The notes under the pieces: generated by a model
Seen by the model: only the letters and a program-made list of their open reading frames with translations
What the model was told of the DNA's origin: nothing
Database searches by the model: none
Program-made: the position numbers and the translations under genes
In this document: positions 11,158 through 22,080 of the stretch, one piece after another
Layout of the letters: each line of letters begins with the position of its first letter
How positions within the stretch are numbered: position 1 is the stretch's first letter
Assembly: GCA_037974335.1 (NCBI GenBank)
Contig: CM075743.1
Coordinates: forward strand, 7,451,449-7,515,448
DNA: 64,000 nucleotides
Direction: 5' to 3'
Source: Prionace glauca
Lineage: Eukaryota; Chordata; Chondrichthyes; Carcharhiniformes; Carcharhinidae

Positions 11158-11484
11158 CTGAGAAAACCTTCAGTGTTATAACATCTAAAGCACGGATATA
11201 GTTTTGTTCTTGAGTTCCACACCAGTATGTTCCTGCATCTGTCTCCTGAAGTCGTTGCATGGTTATGGAAAATTTACCGTTGGTATAAGCGATCGATGTT
11301 CTTGCATCAACATTCTTGACTCTCTCTCCATAAGTGCTCCATATACGATTGTAATAAGTTTCTGAAGTTTCCTTACACCCCCAGATGTCTTGGTGTTTAT
11401 ACTGTGCTGCCTGTGGACATTCCACAGTGATGGTTTCTCCCACTGCAGCTTTCATCACTATCGAGGCAGTTTGTGTCCGTAAAA
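11158..11484 (-). CDS. IgV exon, CD300/pIgR-like receptor (gene C, second V domain)
   Basis: A 327-base exon, phase 1 at both ends, with the same splice sites as the 5983-6309 exon. It encodes one V-set domain with ITVECPQ, WGCKETSETYYNR, SITMQRLQETDAGTYWCGT and a C-terminal LKVFSG. By eye it differs from the 6-kb exon at only three bases, and all three change the amino acid (Q/E after AAVG, E/D before IWGC, I/N after AYT). It too lacks the second cysteine of the CD300-type extra disulphide. The frame is open. Either the middle domain of a multi-V receptor or a recently duplicated single-V gene. Confidence 0.85.
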
Positions 11485-11734
11485 CTGTTGGTGAAACATA
11501 ACATTTTAAGAAAGCTGGAAATATCCCAACACCCAATTGTAGACAATCCTTCTGGTACAATGCTAGCCAGTGCTTCACAAGGGGACACACACAAGTCCTG
11601 GGTGGGACTGGAGTCAAGAATCTTAAAGTGGAAATGGAGGACATTCGGCCTGTCATGTCTGTGCTAGCTCGTTGGAAATTTATTGTGCAATTGAATCCCA
11701 AGGCCCAGCCTCCCCCACAACCCTGCACATTAGT

Positions 11735-12120
11735 CCCCTCCAAACACATGTCCAACTGCCTTCTGAAAGTTCCTTTGGAATCTCATTCCATCACCATTCC
11801 AGGTGGTGAATTCCACATCATAACAATCTGCTGCATGAAATAATTTCCCCTCATTTATCCACTGGTTTGTATTCCAACGATTGGAAATCTATGATCTCTG
11901 GTTACCAATCCACCAGCGAAATACATTGATTATATTTCCCTTTAATCTGCTCTGTTCCAAGGACAATAATCCCAATTTCCCATCCATTCGCATAACCAAA
12001 CTCCCTCATCCCCGGCATCATCCTGGTAAATCTGCTCCGTGCCCTTGCCAGGGCCTTAACCTCCTTCTCCGATGTGGCACCCAGAATTAAATCCAGAACT
12101 CCAGCAGAAAGCTACCCAGT
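11735..12120 (-). mobile_element. LINE D (old CR1-like 3' end), unit c
   Basis: Equivalent to 6560-6950, nearly identical. Confidence 0.6.
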
Positions 12121-12394
12121 GAGCAGGAAAGGTTGAGTGTTATTCCTCACTTTTATAACTAATATTCCCATTTAATATCCCAAGAATCCCACAACTGTCT
12201 CTCAACCTGCCCTTCCACCAGTGGGGTGTTGCTGTCAGAGTGCACGGAATCCAACTCCAGCATCTCCAAACTGGGCCTGGGGACAAGTGTGAGGAGGGCC
12301 TGGGGAGGGGAGGAGAACTGGGCAACAAGGCCCAGGAGTGAGGCCCTGCTGAGCAAAGCCCTAAATCAGGATGGAGGGCAGAAGAGTAAGACTG

Positions 12395-12442
<48 letters not shown>

Positions 12443-12630
12443 ACAGAGTGAGAGAGAGTGAGAGGAAGGTAGAGCACGTGTGTGATTGGGAGAGAGAATA
12501 AGAGACAGATAGAGAGTGTTAATGTGTTTGGGAGTGAGGGGGAGTAAGAGTGTGTGGGAGGAAGAGTGAAAGAGGCGGTCTGAGAGGGAGAGTGAGGGGG
12601 AGAGTCTGTGTGTGAGAGAGGGACATGATC
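12395..12630. repeat. (TG)n and GA-rich microsatellite, unit c
   Basis: About 22 TG dinucleotides followed by GAGAGT tracts. Same position in the unit as 7218-7470. Confidence 0.95.
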
Positions 12631-13144
12631 AAATGTGGGAAAGACATAGTCCCAGATAGATGAGGAAAATGAGGTGGTTATTTATGAGTGACATTTTACA
12701 ATAGTTTCAGATGACAAGCCATTGTTGGGTCTATTTAGAGAATCCAGTGCCACTAATTGCCTCTGCAGGGATGCAGAGATGGGCTCCTTTGTTTGCAGCG
12801 TACAGTTATACATTTCAGCATCACCCTGGAATGGAGATATCCCGAGCAGACACAATTAACCGTTGCCTTTGCCGCAAACAGTCGCATCACCACTGGTTCC
12901 TCAAGAGATTATACTGGCACTGCATCTGGTAGAGACTTTACCAGTCTCTGTGAAACATATAAAACTGTGGAGAAAAATAGATCCGGTATGGTCAAAAGTG
13001 AAGAAGGTGGTAATGTAAGGGTGGTGATGTAAGTCAGAGTAGCTCAAACCCTATCAAAGTAGAAGGATGGAGATACCCTGTGAAGATGGGATGCTGCTGT
13101 GGGTGGCTAGAGTTATAGTGCCACTCACAGGGAAATGACTCCAG

Positions 13145-13450
13145 GCAGGCACGATGGCAAAGTGGTTAGCACTGATCTGTCACAGTGTCAGGGACCATGG
13201 TCCGAATCCCGGCTTGGGTCACTGTCAGTGTCATGTCTGCACACTCTCCCCATGTCTGTGTGGGTTTCCTCTGGGTGCTCCAGCTTCCTCCCACACTCCA
13301 AAGATGCCCTGGTTAGGTGCATTGACCGTGCTAAATTCTCCCTCAGTGTGCCTGAATAGGCATTGGAATGTGGTGACTGGGAGATCTTCACAGTAACTCC
13401 ATTGCTGTGTGAATGTAAGCCTACTTGTGTCTTTAACTTTAATTCCTGTT
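13145..13450 (+). mobile_element. SINE (type 2 tail) nested in Gypsy copy c
   Basis: Equivalent to 7985-8290 and 3180-3470. Its presence in all three copies dates it before the duplications. Confidence 0.85.
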
Positions 13451-14360
13451 ACAAGAACTGCATCACTCCCATCCAGGTCAAAGTAGAATGAAGGCCCCAG
13501 GCATATGTGTTTTCACCAGGCATTGGGAAGGAAACAGAACGGATGGTTCATCAATGCAAGAGTTACGAAGATCAATGGGCTTCACCATCACAGGTGAATT
13601 TGCATCGTTGGGAATGGCCTGGTGAACCTTGATGGAAGTTAAACGTAGACTTTGCCGGGCCATTTCTGGGTCATATGTTTCTTATATTAGTTGCGGTTGT
13701 ATGTGCTGTTTATGAAGTCCCCAACAGCCATGGACACCATCGATAGATTGAGGAAATCCTCTACTATCCATGGCATTCCGGAAGTGGTTGAGTTTGACAA
13801 TGGCACATCATTCACTGTGGAACAGTGCCAAAAATTCCTCAAGTCCAATGGCATTCACCATGTGAGGTCAACACCTTCCCACCCTGCCTCAAATGGACCA
13901 GTGGAGCGTGCGGTACAAACATTCAAGTCATCAATAATAAAACAAGTAAACTGTCCTCTTCCTTTATGTATGGACCACCCCAAACATGACCGCAGGGGTT
14001 ACTCCAGCAGAGTTGCTGATGGGATGCCAATTGAGAACACTATTGGACATGATATTCCCAAATTTGGCAGGGAGTGTGCAGGCTCGGCTAGTCTTTCAGA
14101 AGGAAAGCAGTGATTCAAGAAAAGGAAACAGAGTGTTTTAAGCCGGGGAAGCAGTCTTGTTTCCAAATTTTACACCACCCTGGGTGGCTGGTGAAGAGAA
14201 CAGGATTGATGTCCGACGTTATGGAGATACAAGGCTGTCGGCTCAGGAAGCAGGTAAACCTTCGAAGGAGGAGAGAGTGATGGACACAGAGGATCAACAG
14301 GCGCCCCCTGCAGTTGGGTGAACTTTGCCAGGGTTGGTTATTGGGTTTTTGGTGGAGAAT

Positions 14361-15706
14361 TGGTGGGGATATTGATAGGCTGGTGTATTGGGCAGATACA
14401 TGGCAAATGAAGTTTAATCTGGATAAATGTGAGGTGATGCATTTTGGCCGGAATAATATAGGGGGGAGTTATATGATAAAGGGTAAGCCCATAAGGAGTA
14501 TAGAATCGCAGCGAGACCTGGGGGTGCAAGTGCACAAGACTTTGAAGGTGGCAGTGCAAGTGGAGAGTGTGGTGAAGAAAACCTATGGTATGTTAGCCTT
14601 TATCGGAAGGGGTATAGAATATAAGAGCTGGAGTCTAATGTTGCAGTTGTACAGAACGTTGGTTAGGCCGCATTTGGACTACTGCGTCCAGTTCTGGTCG
14701 CTTCTGGTCTGGGCATGGAGACTCTGGAGAGAGTGCAGAGGAGGTTTACCAGGATGTTGCCTGGTATGGAAGGACTGGGGTATGAGGAAAGATTGAATAA
14801 ATTGGGGCTGTTTTCCCTTGAAAGACAGCGACTGAGGGGGGATCTAATAGAGGTGTATAAGATTATGAAGGGTATAGATAGATTAAAGAGGTAAGCTAAT
14901 TCCTATGATAGAGACACATCGGACAAGGGGCCATGGGCTTAAGGTGAGGGGGGAGAGGTATATTAGAGGATGGTTTTTCACACAGAGGGTAGTGGGGGCA
15001 TGGAATGCTCTGCCAAGTAAGGTGATGGAGGCAAACATGCTAGAGTCATTTAAGAGTAACTTAGACAGGCACATGACTGGGTTGGAGATGGGTCGATATA
15101 GGAGATTGTTTTAAATAAGGGTCATTAGCATTGGGGCGTCCCTGGTAAGGCAAATGGATATGGTACAACAATGCTCGAAGGGCCAGATGGCCTACTCCTG
15201 CTCCTATTTCTTATGTTCTTATGTTATTTCTCTTTTCATTCACAGGTTTTTAAGTCGGTCCGCCTTGTGTCCAACGAGGGGCATACACGCGATGGGTCGT
15301 ATTTGGGGCTGCTCTTGGTTGTTCGAGATTGGCCTAGTGCTTCATGTCGTTAGTGTGTGCCTAAACTGGACAAGATACCGGGCAAGACGACAGCTCAGTG
15401 AATATCGCTGATTGCTGTGCAGACACATGGATTTGGGCCGGTGTCGGTGGGACTTTGCGCATTCTCCCCGTGCTTGCGTAGGTTTTCTCCGGGTGTTCTG
15501 GTTTTCTCCCACACCCCAAAGATGTGCTGTTCGGCTGATTGGCAGGAATAAATTGTCCCTAAATTAGTTTCCCTCAATGTGGATGGCCTTAAAACATTAG
15601 ACGGGGGTCGTGGGTGGAGGGGGGGACTGGTAGTGTTAAGATGGCAGCGCGGGCTCGTTGGGCCAAAGGACCTGTTTCCCGGGCTGTTTTTGTTCTTTGC
15701 TCTTTG
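14361..15706 (+). mobile_element. LINE A 3' copy with SINE-like tail, inserted in Gypsy copy c
   Basis: 5'-truncated in the RT domain: it starts at the DIDRLV-WADTWQ motif, continues with KCEVMHFGRNN, RDLGVQVHK, GIEYKSW and the FFTQRVVGAWNALPSKV-type C terminus, then the LINE A 3'UTR. The 3' end (15245-15706) has the SINE-like module (GGATTTGGGCC, then GGGTTTTCTCCGG-type core) and a tail TTCTTTGCTCTTTG. A short B-type tail (TCCTATTTCTTATGTTC) near 15195-15225 lies within the 3'UTR. The copy is frame-disrupted near 14700. GAAT on both sides may be a target duplication. Confidence 0.8.
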
Positions 15707-16180
15707 TAGAATGTGGGAGCGCAGCAACCTCTGGCTGTGGAGACTGAGGAACAGAAGCTGCTGAAGATCCACCAGATCCTGGATTAATGAGTCTGCCTTT
15801 CTCGTCTGTCCCGACTGGCCCTTTAAACCTTGGAGAGTAAACCACTGAACTGAGGCACTTTACCAGAGACCGGATTCCTCCAGACTGATTACACCTTTGA
15901 TGGGTTTTCCTGTTCTTTATTCCTCCATAGTTGTATTTTGGATTTTGGGGGAAGGATTGTGGTCCTTTAATTGGGATGGGGGAGTGTTTAGAGGGTCATG
16001 TGGTCGGGTCAGGCCCTATGGATTCTCAAGCCTGGAAGCTGAGCCAATTGGCAAGAGGGTGCGTGCCACGGGTTGAGGAAGGTTTTGCAGTTGGAGACAG
16101 GGAGCCGAGTAGTAGATTTGCATTGTAATTCATTCTGACCTTGTTGTATAGATATATATATATATATATTCTTATTATAA
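15707..16180 (+). other. rest of Gypsy copy c: region after integrase and LTR start
   Basis: Continues the fossil after the LINE A insertion and matches 4395-4860 and 9217-9682. The LTR begins about 15959 after a purine-rich tract. Confidence 0.65.
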
Positions 16181-17105
16181 AGAGCAAAGAACAACACAGC
16201 ACGGGAAACAGGCCCTTCGGCCCCACGAGCCCGCGCCGCCATTTTAACATTATGAGTCCCCTCTCCACCCATGACCCTTGTCTACGCTTATGGCATTCCA
16301 CACTGGGGGAAGACTAATTTACGGGCAATTTGTTACACCAATCAGCCTAAGAGCACATCTTTGGGGTGTGGGAGGAAACCGGAGCACTCGGAGAAAACCC
16401 ACGCAAACACGGAGAGAATGCGCAAACTCCCACAGACACTGGCCCAAATCCATGTATCTGCACAGCAAACAGTGATAGTCAGTGAACAGTCGTGTTTGGA
16501 CATGTAAGCACAAGAACAGGCCCTTCGGCCCTCCAAGCCTATGCATGTTTACCTGTCTAAACCAATCGCTTATATCCCTCTATTCCCCATTTGTTCCTAT
16601 GCCTATCGATATACGTCTTATATGTGACTAAAGTAATTGCCTCCATCACCTCACTTGGCAGTGTGTTCCAGGCCTCCATTATCCCCGGTGTGAAAAACCT
16701 TCCCCTGCACATCTCCACTCAACCTTTCCCCCCTTAACTTGAACTTGTGCTCCCTTGTAATTATCCTTTCTGCCCTGGGAAAAAGCTTCCAAATGTTCAC
16801 CCTATCTATACCTGACATAATTTTATAAAGTTCTACCAGTTTGTCTCAGCCTCCGTCTTTCCAGGGAGAACAATCCCAGTTTATTCAATCTCTCCTCATA
16901 GCTAATACCCTCCAGACCAGGCAACATCCTGGTAAACTTTTTCCACACTCTCTCCAAAGCTTCCACATCCTTCTGATGTTGTGGTAACCTGAATTGGACA
17001 CAGTATTCCAAATGTGGCCTAACCAACGTTTTAAACAATTGTAACATAATTTGCCAACTTTTATACTTGATGCCCAGTCCGATGAAGGCAAGCATGCGAT
17101 ATTGT
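16181..17105 (-). mobile_element. LINE C 3' fragment in LTR copy c, split by a SINE
   Basis: ORF2 C-terminal motifs GIKYKSW, LVRPHLEYCVQF and YEERLNKLGLFSLERRR on the minus strand, as in copies a and b. The SINE at 16190-16505 replaces or interrupts its far 3' end. Confidence 0.8.
16190..16505 (-). mobile_element. stand-alone SINE sharing the LINE A 3' tail
   Basis: Reverse-oriented module that matches the 3' tails of the four LINE A copies: reverse of GGGCCGAAGGGCCTGTTTCC, the ATGGCATTCC spacer, the V-SINE-like core (reverse of GGTTTTCTCCGAGTGCTCC) and the reverse of CATGGATTTGGGCC. It ends at the left in AAAGAGCAAAGAAC, the complement of the TTCTTTG tail. No LINE ORF adjoins it here, so it moved as a SINE. 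Confidence 0.7.
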
Positions 17106-17189
17106 TGGCAATAAAACATTTATTGTTTCAAGCCACGTCGAGTCACCCTCGATCTATTACAAGTTACTGTGGAGGCACAGAGCAATGAA

Positions 17190-17333
17190 TTAAATCTCCT
17201 TCCAAACCTGCAATATCTAACACCTAGAAGGAGGAGAGAAACGGGTGTATGGGAACACCACCACTGACAAGCTTCTTTCCAAAACATCCAGACTTGGGAC
17301 TCTATTGTCTATTGCCGTTCCTTCACTGTCACT
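17190..17333 (+). mobile_element. LINE R 3' fragment, left part, split by LINE A
   Basis: Matches 5575-5730. It stops at CACTGTCACT, where LINE A begins, and resumes at about 21146. Confidence 0.6.
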
Positions 17334-17756
17334 GTCTGCCTCCCTGGAGCAGGGGTAAAGGACGTATCGGACAGGATAGAGGGAATTTTGAAAGGGGAGG
17401 GGGCACAGGCTGAGGTCATAGTACATGTAGGGGAGGGGGACATAGGAAGGAGGAGTAGGGTAGAGGTACGGAGGCAATTTAGGGAGTTGGGGGCCAAACT
17501 AAAGAGTAGGACCTCCAGGGTGGCACTCTCTGGGTTGCTGCCCGGTACCAGCAGGGCAAAGAATGAAGAGATCATGCAGCTGAATGCATGGTTGAGGGAT
17601 TGGTGTAGGGTAGAGGGCTTTACTTTTGTGGATCACTGGGAGGTGTTTAAGAGAGAAGGGCAATTGTACAGGAAGGGTGGGGAGAATTTGAACGGGAGGG
17701 GAACTAATGTCTTAGCGGGGAGGTTAGCTGGGGTGTTTACGAAGGGTTTAAACTAA
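17334..17756 (+). pseudogene. LINE A ORF1 C-terminal part, SGNH esterase-like
   Basis: The frame reads CLPGAGVKDV, then EVIVHVGEGDIGR, RQFRELGAKLKSR, ALSGLLPGT, AKNEEIMQLNAWLRDWCR and GRGTNVLAGRLA. This is the order of the SGNH/GDSL esterase domain known in ORF1 of CR1-like LINEs. The usual HVGTND-type block reads HVGEGD, and the usual LH before N-RGTN reads EN, so key residues of the esterase look lost in this copy. The N-terminal part of ORF1 is absent. Confidence 0.75.
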
Positions 17757-17776
17757 TATGGAGGGGGGGTGGGGAG

Positions 17777-20625
17777 GTGGCTGGGAGACAGTCGAGTGAA
17801 AGGAAAAGTATCAGGGAGAAGGTGGTTCTGAGGGACACTTGTGGGTTGAACTGTGTCTGTTTCAATGCTAGGAGTGTGGTAGGGAAAACGGCTAAGCTTA
17901 GGGCCTTGATGTTTGTGAGGCAGTTAGATGTGGTGGCTGTAACGGAGACGTGGTTACGGGAGGGGCAGGACTGGCAGCTGAATGTTCCTGGGTACAAGTA
18001 TTTTTGGTGTGACAGAGGAGGGATGAAGAGAGGAGGAGGGGTGGCATTGTTAGTCAGGGAAAACATCACAGTAGTGCAGAGGGAGGACGATATGGAAGAG
18101 ATAGGGATTGAGTCAGTGTGGGTGGAGTTGAGGAATAAAAAGGGAGAGATCACATTGCTAGGGGTGTACTATAGGCCACCCAACAGCCCAAAGTCAGTGG
18201 AGGGAGGCATTTGCAGGGGCATTTTGGACAGGTGCAGGAAGAACAGAGTGGTTGTAGTGGGTGATTTTAATTTTCCTGGAGTGAATTGGAGGGGGCCTAG
18301 AGCTGGGGGTACGGAGGGAGAGGAGTTTGTGAACTGTGTTATGGAAGGGTCGCTAGAACAGTATGTAACTAGCCCGACTAGGGGAGGGGCTATGTTGGAT
18401 CTAGTGTTGGGAAACGAACCTGGGCATGTGGGTGAGGTAGAGGTAGGCGAACATGTGGCGAACAGTGACTGCAAGTCCGTCGACTTTAGGATAAAAATGG
18501 AAAGGGACGAGTGCCGTCCGAATGGGAGTGTGCTGAACTGGGGAAAGGCGAGCTATAGCAGGATTAGGAGAGAGCTGCAGCAAACTGATTGGGAGGGACT
18601 GTTAGCTGGCAAGTCCACGGTTGGCAAGTGGGAGGCATTTAGGGACAAAATGAAATGGTTGCAGGGGAGGTATGTTCCGGTTAAGCGAAAGGATGGAAAA
18701 GGAAGGATTAGACAGCCGTGGATTACGGAGGATATTGAAGACTTGGTCAGGAAGAAGAGGGAGGCGTATGTTGGGTCAAAACAAATGAGTACGGAGAGTG
18801 CGCTAGAAGAATACAGCGAGAGTAGGAGGGAGCTAAAAAGGGGAATTAGAAGGGCGAATGAGATGGCTTTGGCTGGTAGGATTAAGGAAAATCCAAAGGC
18901 ATTTTATTCCTATATCAGAGGCAAGAGAGTAGTTAGAGGGAAAATTGGTCCTCTTAGGGACAAGAGTGGTGAGTTGTGTATTGAGTCGGAGGGGATGGGG
19001 GAGCTCCTGAATGAATACTTTGCGTCGGTATTCACAAAGGAGAGGGGTTCGGAATTGTGTGGTCTCTTGGAGGGAGTGGAGGTTTATTTGCAGGATATAG
19101 TTATTACGAGAGAGGAAGTGCTAGGGCTTTTAGGTAGCGTAAGGACGGATAAAACTCCGGGGCCTGATGGTATTTATCCCAGGCTGCTTAGGGAGGCGAA
19201 AGATGAAATTGCTGGGCCTCTGGCGCAAATCTTTGTCTCTTCTTTGGACACAGGTGAGGTCCCAGAAGACTGGAGGGTAGCAAATGTGGTCCCGTTGTTC
19301 AAAAAAGGTAGTAGGGATAACCCTGGGAATTATAGACCGGTGAGTTTGACGTTGGTGGTAGGGAAGTTAATGGAAAAAATACTTAGAGGTAGGATGTATG
19401 AGCATTTGGAGCGTTGCATCTGATTAGGGATACGCAACATGGCTTTGTTAGAGGGAGGTCTTGCCTTATGAATCTGGTGGAATTCTTTGAGGAGGTGACA
19501 AAAACGGTTGACGATGGGAGAACCGTTGATGTCATCTATATGGATTTCAGTAAGGCGTTTGACAAAGTCCCTCACGGTAGGCTGGTAGAAAAGGTTAAGG
19601 CGCATGGGATACGAGGCCAGGTAGCTAGGTGGATTGAGAACTGGCTGGGAAATAGGAGACAGAGGGTAGCTGTGGAAGGGACCTTGTCGGGCTGGAGGCC
19701 AGTGACCAGTGGTGTGCCGCAGGACTCAGTACTGGGACCTCTCCTCTTTGTAGTCTACATAAATGACTTGGAAGAGGGCGTAGGTGGTGTGATTAGCAAG
19801 TTTGCTGATGACACCAAGATGGCAGGGTTGGCGGGTATGGAACTGGATTGTCAGGTGATACAACAGGATATAGATAGGTTGGTGCAGTGGGCAGATAGGT
19901 GGCAGATGGCATTTAATCCTGACAAATGCGAGGTGATGCATTTTGGACGGAATAATGCAAAGAGGAGCTATGTGATTAAAGGGAGGCCGATTAGGAGTAT
20001 AGACATACAGAGGGACCTGGGAGTGCAGGTTCACAAATCCATGAAGGTTGCATCACAAGTGGAGAAGGTTGTTAGGAAGGCTTATGGGATGTTGGCCTTT
20101 ATAGGAAGGGGCATAGAGTATAAAAGCTGCTGTCTAATGCTTCAGTTGTACAGAACGTTGGTTAGACCGCATTTGGAGTACTGCGTCCAGTTCTGGTCAC
20201 CTTACTACCGGAAGGACGTGGAGTCTCTGGAAAGGGTGCAGAGGAGGTTTACCAGGATGTTGCCTGGCATGGGGGGACTGGGTTACGAGGAGAGGTTGAA
20301 GAAACTGGGACTATTCTCCTTGGAAAGGCGGAGATTGAGAGGGGACATGATAGAAGTATATAAGATAATGAAGGGAATGGATAGAGTTAATAGTGAGAGA
20401 ATGCTCCCTAGACTGGATACGAACACGAGAGGTCATCGTTTAAGGGTGAGGGGGGAGAGGTATAATTTGGAGGTGAGAAGAAGGTTCTTTACGCAGAGAG
20501 TTGTGGGGGTCTGGAACGCGCTACCGAGTAGGGTGGTGGAGGCAGGAACGTTGGACTCGTTTAAGATGCAGTTAGATAGGTACATGAGTGAAACGAGAAT
20601 GGAGGGATATGGTAGGGGATATTAA
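17777..20625 (+). pseudogene. LINE A ORF2, endonuclease plus reverse transcriptase, one frameshift
   Basis: First frame 17777-19423 (548 codons): endonuclease motifs NARSV, AVTETWL, VYYRPPNS and VVGDFNFPGVNW, but the catalytic SDH reads SDC. It then runs into the RT with GPDGIYPRLL and [20 protein letters not shown]. The frame breaks near 19418, where the 47-kb copy reads ERCNLIRDTQHGF; one base is missing here. The second frame to 20625 has the RT core: [22 protein letters not shown] (Gly to Asp) and the KFADDTKM active site, then GIEYKSC, YCVQFWSP and FFTQRVVGVWNALPS. The enzyme would nick DNA and copy LINE RNA; this copy is inactive. Confidence 0.9.
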
Positions 20626-21145
20626 ATAGGGTTAAACCTCGGGAGACACTGGAAAGGCAGCTGTAAGATTAATATTTTTGACTTTATTCCACAGGTGGAG
20701 GTCCACCTCGTGTCAAACGAGGGGCATTCACACGGCGGGTCATGCCTGGGCTGCTCTTGGAAGTTCCAGGAGTGGCCTAGTACTTCATGTCGGTGTGTGT
20801 GCTTGATCCTGGACCGGTAGATGGGCGCCGCAACAGCTCAGTGACTAGCACTGCTGGCTGTGCAGGCACATGGATTTGGGCCTGTGTCTGTGGGAGTTTG
20901 CGCATTCTCCCTGTGGTTGCGTGGGTTTCCTCCGGGCGCTCCGGTTTCCTCCCACACCCCAAAAATGTGCTCTCAGGCTAATCGGTTTTTACCAAATTGA
21001 CACTATTTCTTCCCTGAATCTGACTGAGTAGGGTTCCATTCATAGATATGCAGAGTTGAATAGGTGTAGGGTGATGTGGCGGCGCGGGCTCGTTGGGCCG
21101 AAGGGCCTGTTTCCCATGCTGGATTATTCTTTGTTCTTTATTCTT

Positions 21146-21330
21146 TTTTATCCTGGAACTCCCTCTCTAACAGCACTGTGGGTGTACGTGCACTTCATGA
21201 GCTGCAGTGGTTCAAGAAGGCAGTTCAAGGAAACTTTGGGATGTGCAATAAATGCTGTTCCAGACACTTACATGACATGAAAGAATCAATAAAGGAGCCT
21301 TGGGTGGAATATGATTTTTGGTTTGTAAAA
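21146..21330 (+). mobile_element. LINE R 3' fragment, right part
   Basis: Continuation of the LINE R end interrupted by LINE A: CTGGAACTCCCTCTCTAACA, then AGAAGGCAGTTCAAGG and an AATAAA-type end. Confidence 0.6.
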
Positions 21331-21523
21331 GTATAAATGGAAAGGATGGGGAAATAGGTTAATGGAAATGGATGGAAATGGGAATATGGGAGGTCACTAC
21401 TTGCACATGAGGAGTTGTGATATTTTATTAATCTGAGTTCACACAGCACACAGCAGCTGTCCTGTGTAATTGCAGCCAGATCACATTATCAGAGCTATAA
21501 TCAATCTTCTGAAATCTTCTTAC

Positions 21524-21850
21524 CTGAGAAAACCTTCAGTATTACAACATCGAAAGCATGGATAGTGTTTTGATATAGAACTCCACACCGGTATGTTCCT
21601 GTATCTGTCTCCTGAAGTCGTTTTATGATGACAGAAATTTTATCGTTGGTATTCACAATTGACGTCCTTACATCATCATTCCTGATACTATCTCCATAAA
21701 TGCTCGATATAGGATTGCATTTATTAACTGAAGTTTCCTTACACCACCAGACTTCTCGATGTTTGTGCTGTGTTGCCTGTGGACATTCCACAGTGATGGT
21801 TTGTCCCACTGCAGCTTCCATGCCTATCGAGGCAGTTTGTGTCCGTAAAA
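21524..21850 (-). CDS. IgV exon, CD300/pIgR-like receptor (gene C, first V domain)
   Basis: A 327-base exon, phase 1 at both ends, with the same acceptor (CACCAACAG) and donor (CAG|GTAAGA) as the two V exons to its left. It encodes ITVECPQ, EVWWCKETSVNKCN, IKRLQETDTGTYRCGV and a C-terminal LKVFSG. It has the full CD300/pIgR cysteine set: B-F pair plus the WWC...NKC pair. It follows the signal-peptide exon at 27.7 kb in transcription order and joins it in phase (codon ATT, Ile), so it is probably domain 1. About 34 of the last 77 residues differ from the 6-kb domain although the flanking introns are nearly identical. Confidence 0.88.
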
Positions 21851-22080
21851 CTGTTGGTGAAACATAACATTTTAAGAAAGCTGGAAATATCCCAACACCC
21901 AATTGTAGACAATCCTTTTGGTACAATGCTAGCCAGTGCTTCACAAGGGGACACACACAATTCCTGGGTGGGATTGGAATCAAGAATCTTAAAGCAGAGA
22001 TGGAGAATATTCGGCCTGTCATTTCCATGCCAGCTCATTGAAAATTTATTGCCCAGTTGAATCCCGAGGCCCAGCTTCCC
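21851..22080 (-). other. intron upstream of the 21.5-kb V exon
   Basis: By eye the first 120 bases differ at about two positions from 6310-6430. No coding content. Confidence 0.6.

Larger units (their letters stand above)
12690..17170 (+). mobile_element. Gypsy/Ty3 LTR retrotransposon fossil, copy c
   Basis: Same fossil as copies a and b: RNase H end, SINE (13145-13450), integrase core (about 13690-14110), downstream region and 3' LTR starting about 15959. Broken in several places and split by a LINE A 3' copy at 14361-15706. The LTR again contains LINE C. Confidence 0.75.
17334..21145 (+). mobile_element. LINE A, longest copy: ORF1 end, full ORF2, 3'UTR with SINE-like tail
   Basis: CR1-like non-LTR retrotransposon about 3.8 kb long, truncated at its 5' end inside ORF1 and inserted into LINE R (which resumes with CTGGAACTCCC at 21152). 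It holds the end of ORF1 (17334-17756), ORF2 in two overlapping frames (17777-20625), and a 3'UTR (20626-21145). The 3'UTR carries a splice-acceptor-like TTTATTCCACAG near 20685 followed by the SINE-like module and a TTCTTTGTTCTTTATTC tail. The orientation is the reverse of the V exons around it. Confidence 0.9.
10976..21340. repeat. tandem unit c of the IgV array
   Basis: Same order as unit b, enlarged to about 10.4 kb by two LINE A insertions (14361-15706 and 17334-21145) and a stand-alone SINE (16190-16505). Without these it is close to the length of unit b. Confidence 0.8.
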
